This document shows positions 25,273 through 35,825 of a stretch of DNA of 64,000 nucleotides, piece by piece. The notes below the pieces were generated by a model. It saw nothing but the letters and a program-made list of their open reading frames with translations. It was not told the origin of the DNA and did no database searches. The first letter of the stretch is position 1. The number at the start of each line of letters is the position of its first letter. Made by a program: the position numbers and the translations under genes. Where the stretch lies: positions 1 to 64,000 of the forward strand of contig NZ_JAIUHR010000010.1 in assembly GCF_020165195.1 (NCBI RefSeq), given 5' to 3'. The stretch is from Mesorhizobium sp. CA14 (GTDB taxonomy: Bacteria > Pseudomonadota > Alphaproteobacteria > Rhizobiales > Rhizobiaceae).

Positions 25273-26385
25273 ATGGCGAGAATCGAGAAAATCGAACTGC
25301 GCATGGTCGACCTCGTGCCGAAGGTGAAGCGCACGGACGCCATCCAGAGCTTCGTCAGCCAGGAAACGCCGATCGTCACCATCACCGATGCCGACGGCGC
25401 ATCGGGCACCGGCTACAGCTATACGATCGGCACCGGCGGTTCATCGGTGATGCGGCTTCTGGCCGACCATCTTGCGCCGCGCCTGATCGGCCGCGACGCC
25501 GACCAGATCGAGGCGATCTGGCACGAGCTTGAATTCGCCACCCACGCCACCACCATCGGCGCCATCACCGCGATTGCGCTGGCCGCGATCGACACCGCGC
25601 TGTGGGACTTGCGCGCCAGGAAGCAGAACCTGCCGCTCTGGAAGCTCGCCGGCGGCGCCAAGGACCGCTGCCCGCTCTACACGACAGAGGGCGGCTGGCT
25701 GCATATCGAAACGCAGGCACTGGTCGACGATGCACTGGAAGCGAAGGCCAAGGGCTTCACTGGCTCGAAGGTTAAGATCGGCAAGCCGCACGGTTCGGAG
25801 GACGTCGCGCGGCTGTCGGCGGTGCGCAAGGCGGTCGGCGACGGCTACGAGATCATGACCGACTGCAATCAGGGCTTTTCCGTCGACGAGGCGGTCCGCC
25901 GCGCCGAGCGGCTGCGCGAGCTCGATCTCGCCTGGATCGAGGAGCCGCTGCCGGCCGACGACATCGACGGCCATGTGCGGCTGTCGAACTCGACCGCGAC
26001 GCCGATCGCCGTCGGCGAGTCGCTCTATTCGATAAGGCATTTTCGCGAGTACATGCAGAAAGGCGGCTGCAACATCGTCCAGGTTGACGTCGGCCGCATC
26101 GGCGGCATTACCCCTTGGCTGAAAGTCGCCCACGCCGCGGAGGCCTTCGACATGCCGGTCTGCCCGCATTTCCTGATGGAGTTGCATGTCAGCCTGGTCT
26201 GCGCCATCCAGAACGGCAAATATGTCGAATATATTCCGCAGCTCGACGAGTTGACGGGCGCCAAGATGCGCATCGAGAATGGCCATGCGCTGGCGCCCAG
26301 CGAGCCCGGCATCGGCATCGACTGGGACTGGGACGCAGTGAAGGCAAAGAGCATCGCCGAGTTCACCACGGCGATCGTGAAATAG
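25273..26385 (+). CDS. Mandelate racemase/muconate lactonizing enzyme family dehydratase
   Basis: A 370-residue enolase-superfamily enzyme. The catalytic K-x-K is in SKVKIGKPH. Metal ligands fall in MTDCNQGF (Asp), WIEEPL (Glu) and VGESLYS (Glu). PHFLMELHVS carries the usual C-terminal His/Glu region. It abstracts the alpha-proton of a carboxylate sugar acid. It differs clearly from the fuconate dehydratase at 29065, so the island holds two distinct acid-sugar enzymes. It sits 2 bp after the ATPase gene, within the transporter operon. The substrate is unknown (lyxonate-, talarate- or rhamnonate-like are options). Confidence 0.88.
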   Translation: MARIEKIELRMVDLVPKVKRTDAIQSFVSQETPIVTITDADGASGTGYSYTIGTGGSSVMRLLADHLAPRLIGRDADQIEAIWHELEFATHATTIGAITAIALAAIDTALWDLRARKQNLPLWKLAGGAKDRCPLYTTEGGWLHIETQALVDDALEAKAKGFTGSKVKIGKPHGSEDVARLSAVRKAVGDGYEIMTDCNQGFSVDEAVRRAERLRELDLAWIEEPLPADDIDGHVRLSNSTATPIAVGESLYSIRHFREYMQKGGCNIVQVDVGRIGGITPWLKVAHAAEAFDMPVCPHFLMELHVSLVCAIQNGKYVEYIPQLDELTGAKMRIENGHALAPSEPGIGIDWDWDAVKAKSIAEFTTAIVK

Positions 26386-26393
26386 GGAGACGG

Positions 26394-26718
26394 ATGATGC
26401 AGCGCATGGGAATGGTGCTGGGCTTGAAGCCTGAGAAGGTCGCGGAATATGTCCGCCTTCACGCTGCCGTCTGGCCGGACGTGCTGACCATGATTTCGGC
26501 CTGCAACATCAAGAACTATTCGATCTACCTGAAGCGGCCGGAGAACCTGCTTTTCTCCTATTTCGAATATCACGGCACCGACTACGCCGCCGACATGGCC
26601 AAGATGGCGGCCGACCCGAAGACGCAGGAATGGTGGTCCGTTTGCATGCCGTGCCAAGAGCCGCTGGAGACCCGAAAGGAAGGCGAATGGTGGGCGCCGA
26701 TGGACGAGGTCTTCCATT

Positions 26719-26726
<8 letters not shown>
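26394..26726 (+). CDS. L-rhamnose/L-fucose mutarotase family protein
   Basis: A 110-residue RhaM-type mutarotase that interconverts alpha and beta anomers of a 6-deoxy sugar. Family pattern: QRMGMVLGLKPEKVAEYVRLHAAVWPDVLTMISACNIKNYSIYL, FSYFEYHGTDYAADMAKMAADPKTQEWWSVC and a final MDEVFHYD. The His in RLHAAVWP and Tyr in NYSIYL are the usual active-site positions. GGGAGACGG precedes the tandem ATGATG start. It overlaps the next gene by 8 bp. Confidence 0.93.
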
Positions 26727-27792
<1,066 letters not shown>

Positions 27793-27800
27793 GGCCGGAC

Positions 27801-28247
27801 ATGGAACAGACCACCTATTTCGAGGACTACGAGATCGGCTCGTCGCGCCTCACCAGCGGCCGCACCATCACGGAGACGGACTTCGTCGTCCATGCCGGCC
27901 ACACCGGCGATTTTTTCCCGCATCACATGGATGCCGAGTTCATGAAGACCACGCCCTTCGGCCAGCGCATCGCGCATGGCACGCTGGTCTTCTCGGTCGG
28001 CGTCGGGATGACGGCGAGCGTCGTCAATCCCGTCGCCTTCTCCTATGGCTACGACCGGCTGCGCTTCATCAAGCCGGTCTTCATCGGCGACACGATCCGC
28101 ACGCGCACCACCATCGCCGCCAAGGAAGACGACCCGAAACGGCCAAACGCGGGACGCGTCATCGAGCGCGTCGAGGTTTTAAACCAGCGCGACGAGGTCG
28201 TGCTGGCGGCGGATCACATCTATATCGTCGAGCGACGGCCCGGCTGA
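27801..28247 (+). CDS. MaoC family dehydratase
   Basis: A 148-residue single hotdog-domain hydratase. The canonical active-site motif is present in [27 protein letters not shown] (D-x-x-P-x-H-x-D, with TPF and HG elements). It shares [21 protein letters not shown] with the MaoC gene at 16095. It lies 8 bp after the oxidoreductase gene. MaoC proteins usually hydrate enoyl-CoA. Here it sits in a pathway of free sugar acids, so a role in dehydrating a sugar-derived CoA ester or keto acid is open. Confidence 0.88.
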   Translation: MEQTTYFEDYEIGSSRLTSGRTITETDFVVHAGHTGDFFPHHMDAEFMKTTPFGQRIAHGTLVFSVGVGMTASVVNPVAFSYGYDRLRFIKPVFIGDTIRTRTTIAAKEDDPKRPNAGRVIERVEVLNQRDEVVLAADHIYIVERRPG

Positions 28248-28263
28248 ACACGGAGACAAAAAC

Positions 28264-28995
28264 ATGGCGGATATCACTGGCAAGGTCGTGGTGGTCACGG
28301 CGGCCGCGCAGGGCATCGGACGGGCAAGCGCGCTGGCTTTCGCCAAAGCCGGCGCCATCGTCCACGCCACCGATATCAACGAGACGGCCCTGGCCGAACT
28401 CAGCAAGACGCCCGGTATTACGACGCGAAAACTCGATGTGCTGAACGAGGACGCGGTGAAGGCGGCCTTCGCCGAAATCGGCCAAGTCGACGTGCTGTTC
28501 AACTGCGCCGGCTTCGTCCATGCCGGCTCGATCCTGGAGATGAAGGATGAGGATCTCGACTTTGCCTTCAACCTCAATGTGCGCGCCATGATCCGCACCA
28601 TCCGCGCCGTGCTGCCCGGCATGTTGGAGCGCGGCGACGGTTCGATCATCAACATGGCATCGGTTGCGGGCGCCCCGAAGGGCGTGCCGAACCGCTTCGC
28701 CTATGGCGTGACCAAGGCGGCCGTGATCGGCCTGACAAAATCGATTGCCGCCGACTACGTCGCTAAAGGAATCCGCTGCAACGCCATCTGCCCTGGCACC
28801 GTCGAAAGCCCCTCGCTTCAGGGCCGCATGCAGGCGCAGGGCGACTATGAGGCGGCGCGCGCGGCCTTCATCTCCCGCCAGCCGATGGGCAGGATCGGCA
28901 CGCCGGAGGAGATCGCCGACCTTGCAGTCTATCTCGCCGGCGCCACCTATACGACCGGGCAGGCCTATAACATCGACGGCGGCTGGTCGATCTGA
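28264..28995 (+). CDS. SDR family oxidoreductase, 2-keto-3-deoxy-L-fuconate dehydrogenase-like
   Basis: A 243-residue classical SDR. The TAAAQGIGRASA nucleotide motif begins near residue 13, DINE marks NAD preference, and NCAGFVHAGSI is the NAG element. The catalytic Ser, Tyr and Lys are in NMASVAGAPKGVPNRFAYGVTKAA. C-terminal PGTVESPSLQGRM and GQAYNIDGGWSI match the KDF-dehydrogenase/DHRS6 subgroup as I recall it. It would oxidise the fuconate dehydratase product. GGAGAC precedes the ATG. Confidence 0.87.
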   Translation: MADITGKVVVVTAAAQGIGRASALAFAKAGAIVHATDINETALAELSKTPGITTRKLDVLNEDAVKAAFAEIGQVDVLFNCAGFVHAGSILEMKDEDLDFAFNLNVRAMIRTIRAVLPGMLERGDGSIINMASVAGAPKGVPNRFAYGVTKAAVIGLTKSIAADYVAKGIRCNAICPGTVESPSLQGRMQAQGDYEAARAAFISRQPMGRIGTPEEIADLAVYLAGATYTTGQAYNIDGGWSI

Positions 28996-29064
28996 GGCCG
29001 TTTCGGCAGCCAGGTTGAGCGACGGCGGCGATCCAACGACGAGGCGGGCCAGTACGAGGCAGCA

Positions 29065-30342
29065 ATGACGAAAATCACGGACCTCAGAACCTTTGATCTC
29101 CGCTTCCCGACATCGCAAAGCCTCGACGGCTCGGACGCGATGAATCCGGACCCGGATTACTCGGCCGCCTATGTCATTCTCGACACCGATGTCCCGTCGC
29201 TGAAAGGCCATGGACTCACCTTCACCATCGGCCGCGGCAACGAGATCTGCTGCGCAGCGATCGAAGCGCTGCGCCATCTCGTCGTCGGGCTCGATCTCGA
29301 CTGGGTGAAAGAGGACCCCGGCCGCTTCTGGCATCACGTGACCGGCGACAGCCAGCTGCGCTGGATCGGGCCGGACAAGGGCGCCATCCATCTCGCGGTC
29401 GGCGCCGTGGTCAACGCGGTCTGGGATCTCTGGGCCAACGAAGCCGGCAAGCCGGTCTGGCGCCTGGTCGCCGAGATGAGCCCGGAAGAGATCGTGCGCC
29501 TCGTCGACTTTCGCTATATCACCGACGCCATCACGCCGGCCGAGGCGCTGGAGATTTTGAAGAAGGCCCAGGCCGGCAAGGCCGAGCGCATCGCCACGCT
29601 CGAGCGCGAAGGCTATGCCTGCTACACCACCTCGGCCGGCTGGCTCGGCTATCCGGACGACAAGCTCAGGCGCCTCTGCCAGGAAGCAGTCGACGATGGG
29701 TTCAACCACATCAAGCTGAAGGTCGGCCGCGACCGCGCCGACGACATCCGCCGCCTCGGGATTGCTCGCGAGGTGATCGGCCCAGACCGTTACCTGATGA
29801 TCGACGCCAACCAGGTCTGGGAGGTCGACCAGGCGATCGACTGGCTCAAGGACCTCGCCTTCGCCAAGCCCTTCTTCATCGAGGAGCCGACCAGTCCCGA
29901 CGACATCGCCGGCCACGCGAAGATCCGCAAGGCTATCGCTCCGATCAAGGTCGCGACCGGCGAGATGTGCCAGAACCGTATCATGTTCAAGCAGTTCATC
30001 GCCGGCGACGCGATCGACATTGTGCAGATCGATTCCTGCCGCATGGGCGGCCTGAACGAGGTTCTGGCGGTGCTTCTGATCGCCGCCAAATTCGGCCTGC
30101 CGGTCTGGCCGCATGCCGGCGGCGTCGGCTTATGCGAATATGTCCAGCATCTGTCGATGATCGACTATGTCGCTGTGTCAGGCAGCAAGGACGGGCGGGT
30201 CATCGAATATGTCGACCATCTGCACGAACATTTCCTGGAACCCTGCGTGATCCGCAACGCCGCCTATATGCCGCCAGGCGCCCCCGGCTTCTCGATCGAG
30301 ATGAAGGCCCAGTCGATCGAGAATTACCTGCATCGCCCCTGA
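29065..30342 (+). CDS. L-fuconate dehydratase
   Basis: A 425-residue enolase-superfamily enzyme of the length typical for FucD (longer than most MR-group members). Diagnostic blocks: the N-terminal RTFDLRFPTSQSLDGSDAMNPDPDYSAAYV, TTSAGWLGYPDDKLRRL, the acid/base pair in HIKLKVGRD, metal ligands in MIDANQVW, FIEEPTSP and ATGEMCQN, and WPHAGGVGLCEYVQH. It converts L-fuconate to 2-keto-3-deoxy-L-fuconate. With the SDR, the amidohydrolase and the mutarotase this outlines the non-phosphorylating L-fucose route. The terminal hydrolase of that route is not in this window. Confidence 0.93.
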   Translation: MTKITDLRTFDLRFPTSQSLDGSDAMNPDPDYSAAYVILDTDVPSLKGHGLTFTIGRGNEICCAAIEALRHLVVGLDLDWVKEDPGRFWHHVTGDSQLRWIGPDKGAIHLAVGAVVNAVWDLWANEAGKPVWRLVAEMSPEEIVRLVDFRYITDAITPAEALEILKKAQAGKAERIATLEREGYACYTTSAGWLGYPDDKLRRLCQEAVDDGFNHIKLKVGRDRADDIRRLGIAREVIGPDRYLMIDANQVWEVDQAIDWLKDLAFAKPFFIEEPTSPDDIAGHAKIRKAIAPIKVATGEMCQNRIMFKQFIAGDAIDIVQIDSCRMGGLNEVLAVLLIAAKFGLPVWPHAGGVGLCEYVQHLSMIDYVAVSGSKDGRVIEYVDHLHEHFLEPCVIRNAAYMPPGAPGFSIEMKAQSIENYLHRP

Positions 30343-30397
30343 AAGCTGGCGCTGCAAACGGTGCCGCGCCGCGCGACCAGACCGCTGCGAATCGGCT

Positions 30398-31069
30398 ATG
30401 ACATGTCGCATGCAGGAGACTTCCCTCTACGAGCCGGTGAAGCGGTTCCTCGAGAGCATGGATTTCGCCGTCAAGGGCGAGATCGGCGGCTGCGACGTGG
30501 TCGGCGTGCGCGCGGGCGAGCCGGATGTCGTCGTCATCTGCGAGCTGAAGCTGCAATTCAACCTCGAGCTCGTCCTGCAAGCCGTCGACCGCGCGGCGGC
30601 CTGTGACGAGGTCTGGCTGGCTGCTTTGATGTCGGCGCGCGGCAAGGGCCGCGAGCACGACCGTCGCTTCCGCGCGCTCTGCCGCCGCCTCGGCTTCGGC
30701 CTGTTGGGTGTCGGCAAGAAAGGCGAGGTGGAGCTGCTGCTCAGTCCCGCCGCCTTGCCGCCGCGCCGAGATCCCAGGCGGCGCTCACGGCTGGTCGAGG
30801 AGCATCACCGCCGCAAAGGCGATCCGTCCATCGGCGGCAGCACGCGCAACAAGCCGATCATGACCGCTTATCGCCAGGAGGCGCTGGCCTGCGCCGCCGC
30901 CTTGGCCGACGGTCCGAAGCGGCCGCGCGATCTCAAGGCCTTTTCGCCGCGCGCCGCCAGCATCCTTTTGCACAATTACTATGGCTGGTTCGCCAGGGCC
31001 GAGCGCGGTGTCTACGCGCTGACCGAAGCTGGCCTTGCGGCGATCCAACCGCTTCCGGCAGCGTTATAG
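30398..31069 (+). CDS. DUF2161 family PD-(D/E)XK nuclease-like protein
   Basis: A 223-residue cytoplasmic protein. The N-terminal half resembles the PD-(D/E)XK fold: a Glu in VKGEIGGCDVVGVRAGEPDVVVICELKLQFN supplies the D-x(n)-E-x-K pattern (PDVVVICELK). A basic linker (PPRRDPRRRSRLVEEHHRRKG) leads to a winged-helix-like C-terminus (KRPRDLKAFSPRAASILLHNYYGWFARAERGVYALTEAG). No clear ribosome site precedes the ATG at 30398; the next ATG, at 30410 (MQETSLYEP), is equally possible. Its target is unknown and it is not obviously part of the sugar pathway. Confidence 0.78.
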   Translation: MTCRMQETSLYEPVKRFLESMDFAVKGEIGGCDVVGVRAGEPDVVVICELKLQFNLELVLQAVDRAAACDEVWLAALMSARGKGREHDRRFRALCRRLGFGLLGVGKKGEVELLLSPAALPPRRDPRRRSRLVEEHHRRKGDPSIGGSTRNKPIMTAYRQEALACAAALADGPKRPRDLKAFSPRAASILLHNYYGWFARAERGVYALTEAGLAAIQPLPAAL

Positions 31070-31115
31070 GCCATTGCGTCGGGCAATCTTCGCCAGCTTA
31101 CCGCCCGGCGTATGC

Positions 31116-32264
31116 TTACCACTCGGCGAATGAGCCGTCCCTGTGGCGCCAGACCGGGTTGCGCCAGCGGTGTCCTTCGCGGGCGCGCTCCTTCACATAG
31201 TCTTCATCGATCTCGACGCCCAGGCCCGGGCCATCGGGAATGGCGACATAGCCGTCCTGGTAGCGGAACACGTCCTTGTTGGCGGCATAGTCGAGCAGGT
31301 CGTTGCCGGCATTGTAGTGGATGCCGAGACTCTGCTCCTGGATGAAACAATTGTAGCTCACGGCGTCGAGCTGCAGGCACGCGGCCAGCGCGATCGGCCC
31401 GAGCGGACAGTGCGGCGCCACAGCCACGTCATAGGCTTCGGCCATCGCCGCGATCTTGCGGCATTCGGTGATGCCGCCGGCATGCGAGAGATCCGGCTGG
31501 ATGATGTCGACGACCGCTTCCTCGAACACCGACTTGAAGTCCCATCGGCTGTAGAGCCGTTCGCCGAGCGCGATCGGCGTCGAGCCGAGCGCGGCGACCT
31601 CCTTCAGCGCCTCGCGGTTTTCGCTGAGCACCGGCTCTTCGATGAACATCAGCCGGTATGGCTCCAACTCCTTGACCAGGATGCGCGCCATCGGCCGGTG
31701 CACGCGGCCATGGAAATCGACCGCGATGCCGATATTGGGGCCGACCGCCTCGCGTACCATGGCGACGCGCTCTATAGCCGCGTCAATCTTGTCGTGACTG
31801 TCGACGATCTGCAATTCCTCGGTGCCGTTCATCTTGAGCGCCTGGAAGCCGCGCGCCACCATATCCCTGGCGCCGGCCGCCACTTCCGCCGGCCGGTCGC
31901 CGCCGATCCAGGAATAGACCTTGATCGTCTCGCGCAGCCTGCCGCCGAGCAATTCATGCACCGGCACGCCAAGCGCCTTGCCCTTGATGTCCCACAGCGC
32001 CTGGTCGATGCCGGCAATGGCGCTCATCAGGATCGGCCCGCCGCGATAGAAGCCGCCGCGATGCATCACCGTCCAATGATCCTCTATCAGACGCGGATCC
32101 TTGCCGATCAGATAATCGGCCAGTTCCTTGACCGCCGCTTCGACCGTCAGCGCCTTGCCTTCGACCACCGGCTCGCCCCAGCCGCTGATGCCGGCATCGG
32201 TCTCGATCTTGAGGAACAGCCAGCGCGGCGGAACGATATAGGTGGTCAGAGCGGTGATCTTCAT
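31116..32264 (-). CDS. dgoD: D-galactonate dehydratase family protein
   Basis: A 382-residue MR-group dehydratase, the same length I recall for E. coli DgoD. Typical blocks are [116 protein letters not shown] and [18 protein letters not shown]. It converts galactonate to 2-keto-3-deoxygalactonate. Its start at 32264 is 14 bp after the GntR gene stop, so the two are cotranscribed. Galactose enters through an AraF-type transporter encoded nearby, consistent with a De Ley-Doudoroff route. Confidence 0.9.
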   Translation of the reverse strand: MKITALTTYIVPPRWLFLKIETDAGISGWGEPVVEGKALTVEAAVKELADYLIGKDPRLIEDHWTVMHRGGFYRGGPILMSAIAGIDQALWDIKGKALGVPVHELLGGRLRETIKVYSWIGGDRPAEVAAGARDMVARGFQALKMNGTEELQIVDSHDKIDAAIERVAMVREAVGPNIGIAVDFHGRVHRPMARILVKELEPYRLMFIEEPVLSENREALKEVAALGSTPIALGERLYSRWDFKSVFEEAVVDIIQPDLSHAGGITECRKIAAMAEAYDVAVAPHCPLGPIALAACLQLDAVSYNCFIQEQSLGIHYNAGNDLLDYAANKDVFRYQDGYVAIPDGPGLGVEIDEDYVKERAREGHRWRNPVWRHRDGSFAEW

Positions 32265-32278
32265 GCGGCCGGCCGGTC

Positions 32279-33037
32279 TCAGTTGTTCTTCAGTTTCTTG
32301 GCGCTGACGAGGTCGCGCGCGGCAAGGTCGAGTATCTTGTTCGCCGCGTTGCGCGCGGCGACGGCGTCGCGCATGCGCAAGGCCTCGACCACTTCGCCAT
32401 GCGCCGCCGCCGCTTCCCTGCGCCTGACCGGCGAGATCGTTGCGGTGGCTTCCAGCGAAAACAACAGCGCCGTGTCGATCAGCTTGCCTATCTGGCGGAA
32501 GATCGGGTTGTGGCTCGCGCCATAGACGATCTGGTGGAAGACGATGTCGGAGCGCGAGAACTGCGTCAGGTCCTCGCCTGCGCCGGCCATGCCTTGCCAA
32601 GCCAGTTCGAGATCGGCGATCTCCTGCAGCGTCGCGCGCGTTGCCGCAAGTTCGGCGACCAGCGGCTCGATGGCGCGGCGGGTTTCCAGGATCGCGTCGA
32701 ACAGCTTGTCGTCCAGCGCATGCGGCGCATGCCAGGCCAGCACCTGCGGGTCGATGATGTTCCAGTTGTCCTGGTCGCATACCACCGTGCCGACGCGTGG
32801 CCGGGACAGCACCAGCCCCTTGGCCGCCAGCACTTTCAGCGCTTCGCGGATGACGGTGCGGCTGACGCCATATTCGATGCCGAGATCGTTCTCGGTCGGC
32901 AGTGACGACCCGGCCGGATATCGTCCGGAGAATATGTCGGAGGCGATCGCCTTGGTCACGTCGGGCATGACGCGCGGACGGCGCGCCGTCTCGCGCGTTT
33001 CCGTGTCTTCGTCAGCCTTCTTCGGTGTTTCGTTCAC
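32279..33037 (-). CDS. GntR family (FadR subfamily) transcriptional regulator
   Basis: A 252-residue repressor. The N-terminal HTH is [60 protein letters not shown]. The all-helical FCD effector domain has metal-site residues in [20 protein letters not shown] and [14 protein letters not shown]. The GTG start at 33037 follows GGAGGAGGGG; the upstream ATG adds unconserved residues. It diverges from araF, with an inverted repeat between them at 33149..33181. Confidence 0.92.
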   Translation of the reverse strand: MNETPKKADEDTETRETARRPRVMPDVTKAIASDIFSGRYPAGSSLPTENDLGIEYGVSRTVIREALKVLAAKGLVLSRPRVGTVVCDQDNWNIIDPQVLAWHAPHALDDKLFDAILETRRAIEPLVAELAATRATLQEIADLELAWQGMAGAGEDLTQFSRSDIVFHQIVYGASHNPIFRQIGKLIDTALLFSLEATATISPVRRREAAAAHGEVVEALRMRDAVAARNAANKILDLAARDLVSAKKLKNN

Positions 33038-33148
33038 CTCAGCCCCTCCTCCAAGGCAGCGAACCGTTCGGTTTGCGCGCAATTGGTCCGGCCTTAGCGG
33101 ATGCGAGTGATTTGCGCCAGCGACTACTTATCGGACTACCTACCTCAT

Positions 33149-33181
33149 TTATCATACCAGATCAATTGACGGGTATGATAA
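33149..33181. promoter_or_regulatory. Inverted repeat TTATCATACC/GGTATGATAA, GntR operator candidate
   Basis: TTATCATACC (33149-33158) and GGTATGATAA (33172-33181) are perfect reverse complements with a 13-base spacer. They lie 58 bp before the araF ATG and about 112 bp before the GntR start. The local AT richness suits a promoter. It is the obvious site for the divergently encoded GntR protein; binding is inference. Confidence 0.6.
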
Positions 33182-33239
33182 AATTGATTACACACTGCCA
33201 ATCCGGGCTGGGCGCCCGGCTGTTTGCTGGGAGGTAATC

Positions 33240-34232
33240 ATGCGACTTTTGAAAACCGCGCTCGTCGCGGGTGCTCTCGCCGTTTTGTCGGTCACCACGA
33301 TCGCGTCGGCCTACGCTCAGGACACCAAGATCGGCTTCATCGTCAAACAGCCGGAGGAGCCCTGGTTCCAGGACGAATGGAAGTTCGCCGACCAGGCCGC
33401 CAAGGAAAAGGGTTTTACTCTCGTCAAGATCGGCGCTGAGGACGGCGAGAAGCTGATGTCGGCGATCGACAATCTGGGCGCTCAAGGAGCGCAGGGCTTC
33501 GTCGTCTGCACGCCGGATGTGAAGCTCGGCCCCGGCATCGTCGCCAAGGCCGCCGCCGACAATCTCAAGCTGATGACGGTCGACGACCGCCTCGTCGGCG
33601 CCGACGGTAAGCCGCTGGAGGATGTGCCGCATATGGGCATCTCCGCCACCAAGATCGGCGAGGCCGTGGGTCAGGCCATCGTCGACGAGATGAAGTCGCG
33701 CGGCTGGAAGATGGACGAGGTCGGCGCGATCCGCGTTTCGTACGACCAGCTGCCGACCGCCGTCGACCGCGTCGAAGGCGCGATCTCGGTGCTGAAGGCC
33801 GCCGGCTTCAAGGCCGAAAACATCTTCGACGCCCCGCAGGCCAAGACCGACACGGAAGCCGCGCTCAATGCCGCGACCGTGGTGCTCAACGCCCATGCCG
33901 ACATCAAGAAGTGGATTGCCTTCGGCCTCAATGACGAGGCGGTGCTGGGCGCCGTGCGCGCTTCCGAAAGCGTCGGCATTCCGGCGGACGGCATGATCGG
34001 CGTCGGCATCGGCGGCGCGGAATCGGCGATCAACGAGTTCAAGAAGCCCGCCGCCACCGGCTTCGTCGGCACGGTGATCATCTCGCCCAAGCGCCACGGC
34101 TACGAGACGGCGCTCGACATGTATGACTGGATCGCCAACAACAAGGAGCCGGCGAAGCTGACGCTGACCGCCGGCGCGCTGGCCAAGCGCGACGATTACC
34201 AGAAGGTGCGCAAGGACCTCGGCATCGAATAG
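33240..34232 (+). CDS. araF: L-arabinose/galactose ABC transporter periplasmic binding protein
   Basis: A 330-residue protein. The Sec signal MRLLKTALVAGALAVLSVTTIASAYA is cut before QDTKIG. It resembles E. coli AraF closely from memory: GFIVKQPEEPWFQDEWKFADQAAKEKGF, DGEKLMSAIDNLGAQGAQGFVVCTPDVKLG, VDDRLV and AFGLNDEAVLGAVRASE. AraF binds L-arabinose, D-galactose and D-fucose. GGGAGGTAATC precedes the ATG. A 15-bp hairpin follows the stop codon. Confidence 0.92.
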   Translation: MRLLKTALVAGALAVLSVTTIASAYAQDTKIGFIVKQPEEPWFQDEWKFADQAAKEKGFTLVKIGAEDGEKLMSAIDNLGAQGAQGFVVCTPDVKLGPGIVAKAAADNLKLMTVDDRLVGADGKPLEDVPHMGISATKIGEAVGQAIVDEMKSRGWKMDEVGAIRVSYDQLPTAVDRVEGAISVLKAAGFKAENIFDAPQAKTDTEAALNAATVVLNAHADIKKWIAFGLNDEAVLGAVRASESVGIPADGMIGVGIGGAESAINEFKKPAATGFVGTVIISPKRHGYETALDMYDWIANNKEPAKLTLTAGALAKRDDYQKVRKDLGIE

Positions 34233-34243
34233 TCCTCCCTGTA

Positions 34244-34278
34244 CAAACAGGCGGCGGCTTGGTGCCGCCGCCTGTTTG
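34244..34278 (+). promoter_or_regulatory. Perfect 15-bp stem-loop between araF and araG
   Basis: CAAACAGGCGGCGGC (34244-34258), loop TTGGT, and the exact complement GCCGCCGCCTGTTTG (34264-34278). No T-run follows. It occupies nearly all of the araF-araG gap, abutting the annotated araG ATG. It should protect araF mRNA or attenuate entry into araGH. Confidence 0.85.
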
Positions 34279-34280
34279 GC

Positions 34281-35816
34281 ATGCCCAAGAAGGATCGAAG
34301 CCCCGTGTCCTTTCTCGAATTCTCCAACATCACCAAGACCTATCCGGGCGTCAGGGCTCTGTCCGATGTGTCGTTCGGCGTCGAAAAGGGCGCCGTGCAC
34401 GGATTGATGGGTGAGAACGGCGCCGGCAAATCCACCCTCATCAAGATTCTGTCCGGCGACCAGCATGCCGATGCCGGCGAGATAAGCATCGACGGCAAGG
34501 TCCAGGCCTATGCCTCGACCAGGAATGCCTTCGACAATGGCGTCATCGTCATCCACCAGGAATTGCAGCTGGTGCCCGAGCTGAGCGTCGCCGAGAATCT
34601 CAGCCTCGGACGCTTTCCGGCAAGCGCCGGCGTGATCGCCCGCCGCCGCATGCTCGATGATGTCGGCGCCAAGCTGAAATCGGCCGGCATCGATATCGAC
34701 ATGCGCCGCAAGGTCAAGACGCTCTCGATCGGCGAGCGCCAGATGGTCGAGATCGCCAAGGCGGTGATGCTCGACGCCCGCGTGATCGCGCTTGACGAGC
34801 CGACCTCGTCGCTGTCCTCGCGCGAAAGCGAGATCTTGTTCGCGCTGATCGGCCGGCTGCGCGGCGAGGGCAAGGTCATCATCTATGTCTCGCACCGCCT
34901 CGACGAGGTGTTCCGGCTCTGCGACAGCCTGACGGTGCTGCGCGACGGCAAGCTTGCAGCGCATCATCAATCGCTGAAGGATGTCACCCGCGATCAGGTC
35001 GTGGCCGAAATGGTCGGCCGCGAGATTTCCGACATCTGGGGTTTTCGGCCGCGCAAGAGGGGAGAGGTTCGCCTAAAGGTCGACAAACTGAGCGGCGCCA
35101 GGCTGCGCACGCCGGCAAGCTTCGAAGCCCGCGCCGGCGAGATCGTCGGCTTCTTCGGCCTCATCGGCGCTGGCCAATCCGAACTGATGCGGCTTGTCTT
35201 CGGCGCCGACCCGCGTTCGGGTGGGACGATCACGGTTGACGGCAAGGCGGTTGCCGCCGCCAGCCCGCATGACGCGATCAGGGCCGGCATCGTGCTGTGC
35301 TCGGAGGACCGCAAGCATGACGGCATCATCCAGGGCCGCTCGATCGAGGAGAACATCAACATCTCGTCCAGGCGCCATCACACGCGCTTCGGCGTGCTTA
35401 GCCGGACCAGCGAGATCGCGACAGCTGAAACCTTCATCAAGAAGCTCAAGGTGCGCACGCCGTCGCGCAAGCAGGACATCGTCAATCTCTCCGGCGGCAA
35501 CCAGCAGAAGGTCATCCTCGGCCGCTGGCTGTCGGAGCAGAACATCCGCGTGCTCATCGTCGATGAGCCGACACGCGGCATCGATGTCGGCGCCAAATCG
35601 GAGATCTACGAGCTGCTCTACCAGCTGGCCGATGAGGGCATGGCGATCGTCGTCGTCTCCTCCGAGCTGCCGGAAGTGATGGGCATTTGCGACCGCATCC
35701 TGGTGATGTGCGGTGGGCGCATCAGCGCCGAGCTCGCGCGCGATCAGTTCGCCGAAAAGGCGATCCTGGCCGCGGCGCTCCCCGACAAGAAAACCCCCGA
35801 CGCGATCGCATCCTGA
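34281..35816 (+). CDS. araG: L-arabinose ABC transporter ATP-binding protein
   Basis: A 511-residue fused double ATPase of the CUT2 family. The first Walker A is GENGAGKST (residues 44-52) with IGERQMVEIAKAVM and ALDEPTSSLS. The second half has FGLIGAGQSELMRLVFG, the signature NLSGGNQQKVILGRWL and LIVDEPTRGIDVGAKSEIYEL. The ATG at 34281 touches the upstream hairpin and has no ribosome site. GTG at 34305 (SFLEFSNITKTYPG), preceded by AAGGA, is a better-supported start. It couples to the AraH channel. Confidence 0.93.
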   Translation: MPKKDRSPVSFLEFSNITKTYPGVRALSDVSFGVEKGAVHGLMGENGAGKSTLIKILSGDQHADAGEISIDGKVQAYASTRNAFDNGVIVIHQELQLVPELSVAENLSLGRFPASAGVIARRRMLDDVGAKLKSAGIDIDMRRKVKTLSIGERQMVEIAKAVMLDARVIALDEPTSSLSSRESEILFALIGRLRGEGKVIIYVSHRLDEVFRLCDSLTVLRDGKLAAHHQSLKDVTRDQVVAEMVGREISDIWGFRPRKRGEVRLKVDKLSGARLRTPASFEARAGEIVGFFGLIGAGQSELMRLVFGADPRSGGTITVDGKAVAAASPHDAIRAGIVLCSEDRKHDGIIQGRSIEENINISSRRHHTRFGVLSRTSEIATAETFIKKLKVRTPSRKQDIVNLSGGNQQKVILGRWLSEQNIRVLIVDEPTRGIDVGAKSEIYELLYQLADEGMAIVVVSSELPEVMGICDRILVMCGGRISAELARDQFAEKAILAAALPDKKTPDAIAS

Positions 35817-35825
35817 GGACTTCTA

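Noticed and set aside
28159..30114. A 651-codon open frame on the minus strand
   Set aside because: It lies opposite the SDR and fuconate dehydratase genes, shows Asp/Arg/Gly-rich composition typical of antisense reading in GC-rich genes, and has no recognisable domain.
32765..33037. ATG at 33082 as GntR start
   Set aside because: The extra residues are not protein-family-like, and GTG 33037 has a much stronger ribosome site.
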